Notes: generated by a model not told the origin, from the sequence alone. Counted from the stretch's first letter, positions 24,413-36,071 are shown. The stretch: DNA of 64,000 nt from Linanthus parryae (GCA_023055425.1 JALGPY010000003.1:25603001-25667000), one strand, 5' to 3'. Numbers and translations are program-made.

Positions 24413-24808
24413 CCAGCCCCTTGGCGCGTGCGGCGCGTGGAGGCGGCGTCGGTGGCGCGTGAAGCCCACGCGCCGCCTTCCCGGCCTCCGTTTCCGGCGA
24501 TCTTTACATCGATGGAATCGTCTTTTCACGTAGATCAAGATTATGTATTCAAAACCCAGTTTTAACATGTTTTGAAAAAATCTTTTTACTGCTCAGATCA
24601 ATCAGTCCAGATTTATACTGTTTCGAATCTTAGAAAATTCATAACTAATTCTCTGTTCGTCCAAAAATTACAAAATTTATATTTCTGGAATCCTTGTGAA
24701 AAACCCTATCTAACCATATAGGTTTCACTAACAGATTATGAAATTTCAAAAACTCGAATTTTTTATCTGATTCGGGAACGCATAACGAGGCACGAAAAAC
24801 AAGCCTAA

Positions 24809-24822
24809 GGCTCTGACACCAA
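24809..24822 (-). other. primer-binding site of C1
   Basis: On the minus strand this reads TTGGTGTCAGAGCC, starting directly at the 5' LTR border. It matches the tRNA-Met complement TGGTATCAGAGCC with one change (A to G). C2 keeps the unchanged form at 32798-32811. Confidence 0.9.
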
Positions 24823-25291
24823 TGAAGGACGTACAAGATCTATCACATACAGATCTACAACATGAATTATAGCGGAAGATTCATGTGTTTACCTTGTCTT
24901 CCTTAGCTCCTAAGCGCAACGGATGATCGTAGGATGCTTGCTTTCACGTGCTCTTCTTGCTCCCACAATCTGGCTCGAATCACTAGGACGAGAGCTCTGA
25001 TCCACACCAAGTTCCACCCAATGGGGGCTAGTTGAAGAGAGAGTCTAGGGTTTACTGTATTATGATCAGCACATGATCTCTACAGTATTGTGTATTATTA
25101 TGTCTCTAGCACACATAATAATCTAGGAGGCTGTCTCCTTATATAGACAGACTTATACCTAATTGCAACGTTACCCCCTAGGGTTGATGTCCTTGCTACT
25201 AACCCCATAAGGTTCGAGCTTGTCTCACCTAAACCCATAAGTTTAGGATAATTGCATTGTGCACCCCACATGGGCGCACATAATGCTAACA
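24823..25291 (-). repeat. 5' LTR of C1, 469 bp
   Basis: Same length and borders as the left LTR with two base differences. Its plus-strand right end, GCTAACA, is followed at 25292 by TATAGGCATGTATAGAGAG, which is the continuation of the RING A upstream region. Confidence 0.95.
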
Positions 25292-26224
25292 TATAGGCAT
25301 GTATAGAGAGAAGATATGTGTTACTTGTTGACAAAGCACTTCGTGACTGGTCACTTCAGTTGCCATGCCAATTAGGATACCTTCTCTATAGCAACGTTAG
25401 GAAACATTCCAAATTTTTTTCTTCATATATTTTTGCGCCAAATCTAATTTCCTTATTACGGTTTCCTTTTACACTGCTTCATGCACTTAGTAATTTACCG
25501 ACAGGCCCAAAAATTAGTCATCACATTTATGAGCTCAAAGGGCCTGAGTTTGGGGGAAAATTCTAATAAACCAAAGGTCTAGGCCCTACTTTGAAAAATG
25601 ATGTGCGTTATCCTTTGTACATATAGGGTTCGTTTGGTGAAACGAATTGTCTGATTTCTGGATTGAAAAATAAAGAGATTTGCCGAAAACGTTTGTTTGC
25701 GGTGGTTTAAAAGTAATTTTTAATATAGTTTTTTATTTTTATTTTTGTCAAAATAAATATTATTCCATTGGTGAAAAAATATCAACTTTTGTTGGCTTTT
25801 TCTTTTAATTATTCAGTTAATAAAAATACAATATTATCCTCACACTCAAGGAGGAGTAGCCATTTTAGAATATTTATTTGAGTGTAACAGAGAAGAAGTT
25901 GGCACTATTTCAACCATGTGGCCCCCTTGAGTCTGTGGACTTTGATTTTGTAATAATCACATATTTTTGTTTAATTTCTCTCGTTAATTTTTCAAGCTTC
26001 AAGTTGAATTAAGAACATTACTAAAAGATGCTAACTAATTTATTTATTATGATCGACTAACAATATTCGATATTTTCATTTTTTCTTTTCGCCAACTTAA
26101 TGAGTGTAAATTTTTTTATGAATTATCTACCACTTTTGAGGTTACATATTAACGTTGGAACTCCTTTTTATTAGGCGGTGGAAACTAGAACTCTTTGAAA
26201 GTATTTAATTTTACAACTGCATCT
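25292..26224. other. continuation of the RING A upstream flank
   Basis: No gene is seen. Positions 25292-25740 match the upstream regions of copies B (27062-27300 plus 28740-28960) and C (51948-52200 plus 53640-53860), but without the LINE-like element and MITE those two carry. It therefore shows the arrangement before those insertions. The remaining part is AT-rich and unassigned. Confidence 0.65.
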
Positions 26225-26432
26225 TTTAACTATGATTAATCAAGGATCAACTATGTTTAGAGTAGCAAAATAACCCACTAACTCGCTTTCATTACCCAAG
26301 TTAACCAAGAAACTAACAGTGAATTGGGCAATACATTAACAACAAACGGTGAATACAGTAGTAGGAAAACCGAAACACTCTAATTAGAGACAACGAAATA
26401 AAACCTCAGAACCACGCTAAACCTGTCAGAAT

Positions 26433-26961
26433 CTAAATCTCTCTGCGACACAATGGGCATGTGTCACTCTTCCTCAACCACGGGACAATGCAGTGTTCGT
26501 GAAACGAGTGCGCGCAAGCCGTACTGATAACTTCAGAATCCACGCTGAATTTCTCCAGACATATTGAACACTGGTCAACCGAACCCAACCCATCAAACAC
26601 AGTCCTCTCTAAGTTATTAACATTGGCCTTGAACTCGGTGAAAGCAACCAACACGGTAGGCACAATCAGATGAACCTCTGGGAGTTCCGTGATTCGCGTC
26701 ATAGGCAGCGACTTAGCACAAGATATAACTGCAGGAATCACCCGTTCTTGATCATCTATGCTCATTCCAATACAATCAGTGAAGAAATTCGATAACAAAC
26801 CCTCGTTTTCTCCAGGGATGAGATGTGAGTGACTTATGAGGGTGGACATCATATGACTATCGGAAGGCTTCGAGAGACCAATGTATTGGACCACTAACTT
26901 GATCAATAAAACAACTGCTTACTCTGAAGTCTGATTGCGATGCCACTACACGGAACGGCAT
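26433..26961 (-). pseudogene. RING gene copy B, intact RING finger but N-terminal frameshift
   Basis: The C-terminus carries a complete RING-H2 finger: CSICLEKF, then STACAHSFHEHCIVPWLRK and CPLC, with C-X2-C, C-X-H-X2-H-X2-C and C-X2-C spacing. RING-H2 proteins of this type act as E3 ubiquitin ligases. The homologous start is the ATG at 26961 (MPFRVVASQSDFRV), but one extra base (about 26895, actaactt versus actactt in C) breaks the frame after FIDQV. The remaining open frame, 26433-26906 (157 codons), starts at an internal Met and contains most of the protein plus the whole RING, so a shortened product is conceivable. The protein upstream of the RING has no family I recognise. Confidence 0.8.
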
Positions 26962-27351
26962 GTTTTGAGAGAGGATGATCAGAGAAACACCTGAAGCTAG
27001 GGTTTGAAAGATGAAGCAAACAGTAGAATGGAATTGCGTTTAGCTTGTTTGTGTTTTATACTTTATAGGCATGTGTAGAGAGAGAAGATATGTGTTACTT
27101 GTTGACAAAGCACTTCGTGATCGGTCAAACTTCAGTTGCCATTCCAATTAGGAAACATTCCAAATTTTTCTTTGTATATTTTTTTCGTCAAATCCAATTC
27201 TCTTGTTACGGTTTCCTTCTTCACACACTTATTATTGGACCGACAGGCCCAACAAATTAGTCATCATCACATTTATGAGCTGAAGGGCCTGAGCCTTTTT
27301 TGAGGGAGTGGGCACTTATTATTGTACCGACAGGACAAAAAATTGCCACAC

Positions 27352-28490
27352 TTTTTTTTTTTTTTCACTGACAACTAAAGATTTTGATAAAAATAAAACG
27401 ATTACAAAGAGAAAAGGGACATATCCCCTGAAAACCAACCGAAAAGACCTACAAACAAACCAGATGCCTCAACAAACTAGGAATTTAGTGGGTTATGCTC
27501 GGTGGTACTCGACAACAAACCCCAAAAACAAAAATGGCTCATTGATATCAAGAGTCTCCTATACCCACTTAACAAAGTAGATCTCGGAAGAGACACCACT
27601 AAAGACACATAGCCCAAACTAGAAAAAACACAAATGGCCATCGAAATGCCCAACAAGCTGTAATGAACCATAATGCTCATGTATACTCCTGGATGACTGC
27701 AGCACCAACAGCAAGACGACGGTGAAGACGTGGACGGAAGATGGTAGCGGCGTGGACAACGGAAGGCAGCGGCAGAGGCCTTGTCCTCGTCGAAACCAGC
27801 CACATGGGGGAGGGGAAGGGGAAATGAAGGCTTCTCCAGTCAAAAAGGGCCGTTCTGCTCCCCAAATCGGCGAAACAAACACGGGGGGGAGGGGGGGATG
27901 AGAGCCTTTGAAGGATAAAGCAGTGAGACTCACGGAGACTTGTGGAGGGAAAGATGAGGGATGGGGGGAGCCGACGAGTGGGCGACGGCAGCGATATCTA
28001 CGTCGGCGGCTGGAAGCATGGTGGAGCAGCAATGGTTGGATCTGCAGAACTAGCGTGGTCGTGGTCAACACGGCGGTCGGAGGGGGATGGCGTCACGGCT
28101 GGCCGGAGAGAGATGACTTTAGGAAGGGGCGGCGGGGTAGTTGAAATGACCAACAGAATCCCCTCGTCCCGCAGAGGGGAGGGGAAAGCAATCGAAGAGG
28201 AGATCTCGACCTTGATTTCCAGAAACCCGGCGGTGCACCTTTTTTGAGAGAAACCTCTGGGCTAAGACCCGGCGGGGAGAAGGAGGCTAGTAAAGGCGGT
28301 GAGGTAGCAGGTGTAACGTCGGTGGGTGGCAGCAACATTACAGGAGAAGGGGGAGACCCAGTGGCGACTCGATGGAAGAGGAGCCACCGCCAGGGAAGAG
28401 GGGGTGAGTATGGTTTCTGGAGAGGAGAAAAGTTAGAGAGAGAGAGACTTGCAAATGTTAGAAACAGGTTTTTGAACCCATCAACATAAA
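27352..28490 (-). mobile_element. LINE-like poly(A) retroposon (block B copy)
   Basis: A T14 run at 27352-27365 on the plus strand is the poly(A) tail of a minus-strand element, whose GC-rich 5' part begins near 28490. It has no endonuclease or RT. Plus- and minus-strand ORFs up to 150 codons are compositional (Ser/Pro/Arg or Gly/Arg). The copy at 52237-53370 is homologous throughout. Flanking sequence before the tail is partly duplicated (GGCCTGAG contexts at about 27290 and 28770). Confidence 0.55.
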
Positions 28491-28497
28491 AAAAAAA

Positions 28498-28739
28498 CCA
28501 CTATGTTTCTTCTCTTTCATCCCATTTGACTTTTTTGACTTTGACTAGGTGATTTAGATCGCAAAACGATGCAATTATTTGATAATCTTTCACCGTGATA
28601 TTGAGCAACTTTTTCTTTACAACACCATGAAAAAATTATCAAAAAATTGCACCATTTTACTATCCAAATCACCGGATCAAAGTGACCAAGTGAATAGTGG
28701 AAAAAGTCAAATGGGGTGAAAAGGAAGAAACATAGTAGT
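28498..28739. mobile_element. MITE with ~38-bp inverted repeats (block B copy)
   Basis: The left end CCACTATGTTTCTTCTCTTT and the continuing CATCCCATTTGACTTTTT are complementary to the right end, which reads AAAAGTCAAATGGGGTGAAA and GAAGAAACATAGTAG. The interior contains a second inverted pair (gcaaaacgatgcaat and attgcaccattttac contexts). It has no coding capacity. The homologous copy is 53386-53639. Confidence 0.72.
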
Positions 28740-29587
28740 AGTTATCATCACACTTAGTGAGCTCAGGGGCCTGAGTTTATTTGGGGGGGGGGGGGGGGGA
28801 ATTTCCAATAAACCAAAGGTCGAGGCCCTACTTTGCAAAATGATGTGCACTATCCTTAGTACATATAAGGTTCGTTTGGTGTAATGGATTGTCTGATTTC
28901 TGGATTAAAAATTAAACGGATTGCTGAAAGTGTTTGTTTGCCGTAGTTTAAAAATTATTTTTTTAATATAGTTTAATTGTCACTCTCCATTGCTTGAAAA
29001 AAACAACTTTTGGTGCCTTTTTCCTTTGATTACTATCTTCACACTGTTTTCTTAATTTATGGGTAAAAGACAATTTCCACCCCTTGAGTATGTATTCAAT
29101 ATAAATACATCCATATTATTTGGATAAATACAAAAACCCACAGTGAGAGACAATGTGCCCATGTCAGTGGATGGAGGGTGTAACATACCACCCCTAGTTT
29201 GAAATACCGTTTTGGACGTTGTTTCGTTTTTATTACTGGAATGAAACATTTGGGTATCAGTATTGTTTGGTGATTCGTTTCAGTCAAATTTTCTAAAGTA
29301 TTATAATTGCCCAAAAGTTATTATATTTTTAGGATGGCCCAACTTTTATTCATATATTTTTCAAAATAAGCATAAAACATGTATTTTTAGGGTAAAAGAC
29401 ACTGACCCCCTGAGTTTAGGCTTAATTCCACTATGCTACCCTGAGTTTTGAAAAAAGACAGTTTGCACCCATTCAACAGAATATTCCGTGGACACTTAGC
29501 ACCTTCTGTTATATTCTGTTAGAAAAGTGTGTGAATTAATTTTTCAGACCATATTGCCCCTGCATATTTTTTTTTAACTTTTTCCGG
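28740..29587. other. block B flank with MITE fragments
   Basis: No gene is seen. It contains a 17-base G run at 28783-28799, the shared flank gttcgtttggtgtaatggat (about 28871), and two GGGTAAAAGACA half-elements starting near 29058 and 29391. The second is the inverted counterpart of 9870-9935. Confidence 0.5.

Positions 29588-29632
<45 letters not shown>
29588..29632. repeat. (TA)n microsatellite
   Basis: About 22 uninterrupted TA units. Confidence 0.97.
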
Positions 29633-29637
<5 letters not shown>

Positions 29638-30333
29638 TTGGACCTTAGCCCTTGTTTAGTGTTGTTCTTGAATATTGAGAACACGAACACCATGAATTAC
29701 AACTTCTAAATATAACAATCCATACAGTCAATTGGGATGTTGGATCCTTCAAGACCAGAGCTTCAAATAAACTGCACATTTTATTATTAAAAGGGGAGAA
29801 GAGGCAAAAAATAGCCACAATAACAAGGCAAAAACAAGCCTTAAAGATCAAGTGTGCTCAAAAATAGCATTAGAACAATCGTGAGCAATTTAATTATGAG
29901 TTCTTGGAACAAAAGAAAAAGGACAGGAAGCAAAGGAAGAAGAAAGTTACTTAATATCTTCTACCATTGCCCAGATGGCCTTGTTGGATGAAAAATTAGG
30001 AGAATTGATAGTCAATTACAGCCTTGGAGTCAACACCAATCTCACTTTCTCACCATTTGGTTCCAAAACCCTGAAATGGGTCACCAAGATACATCAAACC
30101 CAGTTCAGAGATATACGAACACGAAAAATAGGCATGAATGAAAACCCAATTCAAATTGGGGGTGAAGTTATTTGAAGGGTTTGTTCTTGACGAGAAAAGA
30201 GAGGGTCTTGATGCAACTTTTGTGAAGGTTCGTCGCCGCAAACATCGAGACGAGCTCTGGAAGCTTCACAACTCGAAGCAATTGCTAATTCACGCCTTTA
30301 CTGTAATACTCCGTATTTTCATAAATGCAATCT
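29633..30333. other. unassigned spacer
   Basis: No gene with support. A 66-codon plus-strand ORF at 29975 (MALLDEKLGELIVNYSLG) shows no family resemblance. The stretch ends where the truncated copia element C2 begins. Confidence 0.3.
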
Positions 30334-32246
30334 TCTAGTCTTAGGAAAACATCCTTTTTCCTCCTTTGCGTTTGCCAGTCTTGGGCTATTGGTCATGTAC
30401 CAATATTGCGCCCTCATTCCCTTATCCTTGCCCCCACCCGTTCCTCACCGTCCTAACACCGGGGTAGGGACTACATATGCGTACATACTTAACTAACAGT
30501 CTTTAGCAATCATTTTCGCTTAGACTTCAGAAGTAAGCTGAACTAGTATTCTTAGCAAGCACTTGGTTGCTTAGATCCTAAAACGGAGTGATGTTTGGTC
30601 TTATCCAAACATCTAGACACTTCCAAAGTGTGTCATATAACTTTATTATGTCATTTACATGAAAAGTGGCAGAGATAGCATCAAATTTATAATCGGATAA
30701 CTTAAACCTCTTATCATAAATAGCATAAATCTCAGACGCTATAGTCGGGTGCTCATTTTTATGATTTGAGTTTCATAGTTTAAGGCGGGATTTATGAGTC
30801 ACTACTCACAATTTTAATGAGGCAAATGGATAAGGTGGATCCAAGATTCTTCTTTGGAAAATACCTACAATTTTAAAGTGGTATGGAACTTGCTGATGAG
30901 GTCATTTCACCACCTTGGCATAGCATGCTCTATGACATTATCTTGACTGCCTATCACTATTGGTTAGCCTAACGATAATGTTCATGTGTTGCTGTGACAA
31001 CTATTCATCACATGTTCGACCATACTTGTAGGTGGTTTTGACAATCTATGTCCACTTGTCGGTTACATAGTATGACGACACTTGTCGCTTGTTGTCACCA
31101 TTTTAGCCTTTACAGTTCTAATTTAGACATGATTGATTTGAGACATTGCATAGGAAAATTAATACTAGCATTTACTTAGCTCCAAAATAACATGAGACAT
31201 AGATTAAAATTTAATAGTTCCTCATAAGGACTCCACCAAAACCTAGTAGCAATTCTAGGAATCAAATATTGTCACTTATGATTCCCTATTAGTTTTAATC
31301 ATGTATAATCATGTGACCTATTTTGTTTTAGTTCCTTAGCATGCGAGGTTATACAGTTATATCCAGTCACACACAGTTATAACATAAAACAAGAACAAGC
31401 ATAGATTAATATGCATTGGATGTGGCCCCTAAGGTGCACTCCCACTATTGAGAGTACGTCTTGAGCAAGTCTTGAACTTCCCGCCTCATGGATCTCGCCT
31501 ATCTCGAGTACTCCTCTTGAAGCTCCTTGGTTCGTCTATTTACTCCATGCACCTTGCGCCATAGCTTTTGGTTTGGCCACCTCTCTTAAGTTTATATTCT
31601 TCAATCTTCACTAACTATCTTATTACTAATAAGAAGTAGACTCATAGAGGCGATTGGATGAGAAGAGAAGACACTAGAGTATATAGAGAGGCACGACACG
31701 CATGCCGTATTTTAATTGATTACAATCTCAAAACCAAAACCAAATGTAAAAAATTATAAGTCACATCCATGCACCAAACACATCCATTCAACCTACAACA
31801 GCATGTATAATAATAAAATAAACATACTTAAATTTTCTGAAAATTTCCAGAATTAAATACTAATTACTGGAAATTAATAAGCAATAATCTAATCAACTAA
31901 AAAGATCGAAAAATGCTCTAAACCTCCTAATGTCTCACCACCTATGATAGACAATAGGGAAAAATGACCTAAGTCTCCAGAAAAAATTTGGGCTCAAAAC
32001 AGTGTGTTTAAGGTCGTCTAATTGCCTCGGGAAGTGTGCTACAACCTAATTAATTAATCTGGAAATTAATAAAATTTTCTGTTTTTCCAAAAATTATGAA
32101 AAAAATCTCAGAAAATAGGAAATTTAATTCTGAGTCTGTAGAAAAAAAATTGGCAAAAAATGACGGCGGGAGGAGGACGCATGCGCCCTCATAAGCCACC
32201 GTGCGTAGGTGCGTCCGCCTCCGTCACGCGCTGTCGTCGGCCGTGT

Positions 32247-32412
32247 GCCACGTCAGCGTGCCACGTGGCAACCCACGTCAGCCATACGCTGACGTCAGCG
32301 TGACACGTCAGCAGTCACGACATCATCCATGTCATCGCTACGTCATCCCTTGTGATGACGTGTCACCGCATGTCATCTGCCACGTCAGCCCTAACCATGT
32401 CAGCAGTCCGAC
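32247..32412 (-). promoter_or_regulatory. reduced bZIP-site array in the C2 leader
   Basis: CCACGTCA occurs near 32248, 32272 and 32379, with a CACGTG G-box near 32261, a GACGTC C-box near 32290 and several one-base variants (acacgtcagc, catgtcagc). The layout follows the array in C1. Confidence 0.45.
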
Positions 32413-32811
32413 GCAGTCCTTTGGCGCGTGGGGGCAGCGTCGATGGCGCGTGAAGCCCACGCGCCCCCTTCCCGGCCTCCGTTTCCGATGATCCTTATAC
32501 CATTGGAATCGTCTCTTCACCCTGATTCCGATTATGTATTCAAAAATCAATTCTAACAACTTTTTGAAAAATCGAATTACAGATTAGATCAAAACAATTC
32601 AGATTTATACAGTTCCAAATCTTAAAATATTCATAACTAATTCATCGTTTATGAAAAAATTATAAAATTTATATTTCTGGAATCCTCGTGAAAAACTCTA
32701 CCTAACCATATAGATTTCGCCTACAGATTATGAACTTTAAGAAATTCAATTTTCTAATCTGATTCGAGTTGCTACGAGGCACGGAAAACAAGCCTGGGGC
32801 TCTGATACCAA

Positions 32812-33282
32812 TGAAGGAATAACGTGATCTATCACATACAGATCTACAACATGAATTATAGCGGAAGATTCATGAGTGTACCTTTTCTTCCGTTGTTCCT
32901 AGCGCAACGGATGATCGTAGGATGCTTGCTTTCACGTGCCAACCTTGCTCCCACAGTCTGGCTCGAATCTCTAGGACGAAAGCTCTGATCCACACGAAGT
33001 TCCACCAATGGAGTTTAGTTTGAGAGAGAGGCTAGGGTTTCTAGAACTGTATTTTGATCAGCACATGATCTCTACACAGTAGTGTATTGTGTCTTATGTA
33101 TCACATAATATGTGTAGGAGGCTGTCTCCTTATATAGACTTTCTTATACCTAGTTTGCACATAACCCCCTAGGGTTTGTGTCTTTGCTATTAACCCCACA
33201 TGTTTAAGCATTGTTGCAACTAACCCCTCAAGGTTACGATAATTGCATTGGACACCCCACATGGGCGCACCAAATGCTAACA
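32812..33282 (-). repeat. 5' LTR of C2, 471 bp
   Basis: TGAAGGAATAACG at 32812 follows the primer-binding site (minus strand TTGGTATCAGAGCC, 32798-32811). The other end CAAATGCTAACA is at 33282. It is diverged from the C1 LTRs by many substitutions. Confidence 0.9.
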
Positions 33283-33366
33283 CCATGAAACAGGTGCGCG
33301 CAAGCCGTACTAGTAACCTCAGACCCATATTGGAATTTCTCCAGACATTGCGCACTGGCCATTCGA
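33283..33366 (-). pseudogene. RING gene copy D, fragment cut by C2
   Basis: On the minus strand the frame CLEKFQYGSEVTSTACAHLF and H follows the RING of copy B and stops exactly at the LTR border, between the second metal-binding His and the next Cys. A 2-bp deletion just before CLEKF breaks the frame to the first RING Cys. Homology upstream fades after about 33366. Confidence 0.8.
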
Positions 33367-35311
33367 TCGCCAACCATAAAAAACATCCTTCTTCAAACCA
33401 AGGTGTACGTGAACACAAGGCACCGTCAGATAAGTGAGATAAGTTAGCGAGTGTCTACTTATGGTGTATATTATGAGAGGTAGTGTACCAAGCTGAGACA
33501 GCAGTTGGGGTATCAGCTCTTGCTGAAGTTCTATGCTGGCACCGAATTCTGAGAGAAGACTCGATAGTTAACTGTGGCCTATTTTCGTGTGGTCGGATCG
33601 GTACATGAGTATTTGTTTCCGAAGGTTTGAGGAATCGTAGTTGGTTATGCGGATAATTACTTTATTTTATTCAGTGTAACAGATGCCGGGTCTAACGTCA
33701 CATACTTCACCCATTGTTATACGGAATGACATGTTTTTCGAAAAAAGAAAAATAAGATAGAATAAAACAAAACAAAATGCGGTTTTAGCTTTGGGAGTGT
33801 TAGCTTATATATGTGAATAGATTTTATTCGACAAAGACTACTTCATGAGGGAGTAGTTTTCAAGAATCAATTGCCGTGCAGAATTAGGAAACATTTCCAA
33901 AATCCCTAGCAAGCTGTTTCCCTCGTGGTGTGGTGGTGGAGGCATAGAGTCATCAACCTAACTTCGTTCCAACACAAGATACCGGAACGGAACAAATAAT
34001 ATTCCGTCTATGTCAATTTTAGGTATGTGCAGTCAATTCCCAACGTTCCGGACCAAAATACTATATAACACTGGATGACAGTGCCATTTTTTTTAGATAA
34101 ATGAGGCAGTGCCATACAATTCCTTAGTTTTCAAATCTTTTTGTGCTAGTTTTATTCTACATTTGGATATCAATATTTAAATTATAATAATTTAGGCTCA
34201 GGCTAGGACAAGCGTGTGAAGTCGACCAGCCCGCCCAAATTGCACGAGCTTTCACGTTAGACTATTCAATAAAAGTTAGGGTGTTATTACCAAAATAGAA
34301 AGTGAGCTATCAAAGTGCGGTTCACTCAGGGGCAGACCCATGTAGGGGCAAGGGGGGAAGTTGTCCCCTCTGAAATTTGAAAATTTCTACACTAGAACAG
34401 ATCCTGCTATCAGCGACCAGTTTCCTTCTGACTACCAGGATTATCAGTTAGTCGTCTGCGTTGTCGTCTTTTATATTTTTTATCATTTAATCGTCTGCCT
34501 TGTCGTCTTTTATATTTTTAAAGACCAGTTGTGTTTTTGTCGTGGTGAAACGACTAGTCTTCCAAAATAAAAAATAATTAACGACTTGTCGTTTTGTCGG
34601 GATTGGATCTAAATAGAAATTTGACCAAACTTTTGGGCGGGAAATGAATTTTTTGCTAAATTTTGGGGAGGGAAATGAAATCTCCCCAAGTGTTGGTGGC
34701 AAAATAAAATCATACCAAAAAATTATTTCACCCTCTATCTGCTGGCCAACTAACAACTCCCCGCCATTACTCCCCCTTTCAGTCTCCACATCGAATTCAC
34801 ATATCAAGAACCCTACCTAACTCATCATCTTCCACTCGACACCACAGTCGGCTCTCTCTATGTCCGCACAACCGCGGTCCTCTCGCCACCACTATCTTTC
34901 TCCTTTCCCGAATGGATCGTTCTTCATTCCGATTGACTCAATCAGGCACCAGCTGTTTAAATCGGAGAATGGAGTTTTGGCGCAGGAAGAGAAATTCCAT
35001 GCCTCACCCTTCACAAACATCTGTCCTCAGCACTGGTCCATCGCTCTCTGTCTCAATTTGGCTTCTCAGTTTCTATTGATTATAAATGCGCTTTTCAATT
35101 TGGGTGTGTATGGTGGCTTGAGCTCAGATTTAACAAGCTGTTTTCATTTCTATGACTTAAAAGGAGCAATCTTACTGTTATATCTGTATTTGTAGGCCGG
35201 GCTCCATCTTTCCTGTTTATAAATTGTATGTGCTTTAATTTTACTGTGATATCTGCAAACATTTTAACTATGGGTAAATCCTATGTTCGGATCTGCTAGT
35301 TGAGTCTACAA
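33367..35311. other. spacer without a supported gene
   Basis: The region 34320-34620 has diverged copies of gtcgtctgc and gtcttttatattttt and a run ggggcaaggggggaag. The 111-codon plus ORF at 34860-35195 (MSAQPRSSRHHYLSPFPNGS) has Leu-rich C-terminal codons that could be membrane-spanning, but no homologue I can name and no sign of selection. I treat it as unsupported. Confidence 0.35.
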
Positions 35312-35316
35312 TGTGG

Positions 35317-35376
<60 letters not shown>
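35312..35376. repeat. (TA)n microsatellite
   Basis: TA units with a single TTTA interruption near 35335. Confidence 0.95.
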
Positions 35377-35379
<3 letters not shown>

Positions 35380-35598
35380 TCTCACATAACCAAGTGGTCG
35401 TTGTTAACTGATTGGAAAGTGTATATTCATGGGCTGAATGCTATATCTATGCGGCAACATACGGATATGAATGTGTGTTTTGATGTATATATAATTTGGC
35501 TAGTTGAATGTGATGTGGATGAAACTAAGGTAGCTGAAAATGTGCATGTCTCCCAATTTATGTGTACGGTATGAAGTTTTTAAAACATTTAGTTGTGT

Positions 35599-35737
35599 AA
35601 GAGGCCATGATGATATGGATCTACCGAATTCACTCATTGAAGCTGTCAGAGTGTAATATGCCAGGCAAGGCAAATTTATTTTTGTAGCCTGATGTTGTCA
35701 TCTCTTATTTGTTAATGAGTACTGATCTGATCCTCTT
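35599..35737 (+). ncRNA. box C/D snoRNA-like unit R1a
   Basis: Box C ATGATGA at 35607-35613 and box D CTGA at 35727-35730 are enclosed by AAGAGG...CCTCTT, which can form a terminal stem. Between them GCAAA...TTTGT can form a short hairpin. The bases before box D (ATGAGTACTGAT) are shared by all copies and would be the guide segment. It belongs to a family with units at 35748, 36673, 36821, 42606 and 42760. The ~140-nt length is on the long side for C/D snoRNAs. Confidence 0.45.
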
Positions 35738-35747
35738 CATGCTCACT

Positions 35748-35893
35748 GAAGAGGCTGTTATGATATGGATCGTTCGAATTCACTCTGTAGCCGATACAGT
35801 GTCATGATATGCATGGCGAGGCAAAATCATGTTTGCAGCCTGTGATCATGGATGTGTTATCGGGTTTTCACGAGTACAGATCTGAGCCCATTT
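35748..35893 (+). ncRNA. box C/D snoRNA-like unit R1b, box C damaged
   Basis: Same family as R1a. The box C position reads TTATGATA instead of RTGATGA. Box D CTGA at 35882-35885 and the preceding ACGAGTACAGAT are kept. An internal hairpin GCAAA...TTTGC is present. The terminal stem is weak (GGC with GCC). It is probably a decayed copy. Confidence 0.35.
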
Positions 35894-35965
35894 CCGTATT
35901 TCCCTCCGTTCATTCCATGTTTCTTATTTGTTATTATCTATTTCCTCCGTTCAACCTCTCTATTC

Positions 35966-36071
35966 TGCCGGGGCTTGCGAAGGTCATTTCGACCCGCTGA
36001 TAATGTTGGCAATATAATGCAAGCATTTGTGCATGAAGATCGAGTCGAAGTGGCCTTCGCAAGTGCCGGCA
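35966..36071. other. foldback R2 copy 1
   Basis: Arms 35966-35996 and 36041-36071 match in 26 of 31 positions with a 44-nt loop; two of the mismatches are G-U pairs if plus-strand RNA is made. The arm core is CTTGCGAAGG with CCTTCGCAAG. Copies 2 and 3 are at 36223-36328 and 43063-43168. Confidence 0.6.

Larger units (their letters stand above)
17576..25291 (-). mobile_element. young Ty1/copia element C1, complete but coding-dead
   Basis: Two LTRs of 469 bp, polypurine tract next to the left LTR and primer-binding site next to the right one define a complete minus-strand element of 7716 bp. I count two differences between the LTRs, so insertion is recent. The flanks are TATAA (17571-17575) and TATAG (25292-25296), an imperfect target duplication. 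RING copies B and C show the uninterrupted upstream site (about 27056 and 51946). The interior has copia signatures (see 22002-22208), but stops are frequent and no long ORF remains, so it was probably mobilised by enzymes of another copy. Confidence 0.92.
26225..29330. repeat. duplicated block B (paralogue of 51125-54238)
   Basis: The block holds RING copy B, a LINE-like element, a MITE and shared flank, in the same order and orientation as block C about 24.9 kb away. The LINE and MITE lie at equivalent positions, so they were inserted before B and C separated. Similarity ends near 29330 with ttatatttttaggatgg versus ttatatttttaggaaat. Confidence 0.85.
30334..33282 (-). mobile_element. truncated copia element C2 (relative of C1)
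   Basis: Homologous to 22283-25291 of C1: gag region, leader with bZIP-type sites, primer-binding site and 5' LTR are present. The pol region and the 3' LTR are absent. The break at 30334 falls inside a homologous run (cttctagtcttaggaaaaca), so the loss followed insertion. Its LTR outer end (33282) lies inside a RING gene fragment. It is older than C1, judging from the many differences. Confidence 0.88.

Noticed and set aside
17576..25291. C1 as a LARD, a large non-coding LTR element
   Set aside because: The pre-integrase block at 22002-22208 shows it derives from a coding copia element.
27477..28489. Several ORFs of 80-150 codons on both strands of the LINE-like element
   Set aside because: They overlap in many frames, are Ser/Pro/Arg- or Gly/Arg-rich, and follow GC composition; the block C copy breaks them.
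29975..30338. Two overlapping 66-codon plus-strand ORFs
   Set aside because: No homology, and a minus-strand ORF of equal length covers the same bases.
34860..35195. 111-codon ORF as a host gene
   Set aside because: No recognisable domain, no paralogue in the window and no supporting promoter or splice pattern.
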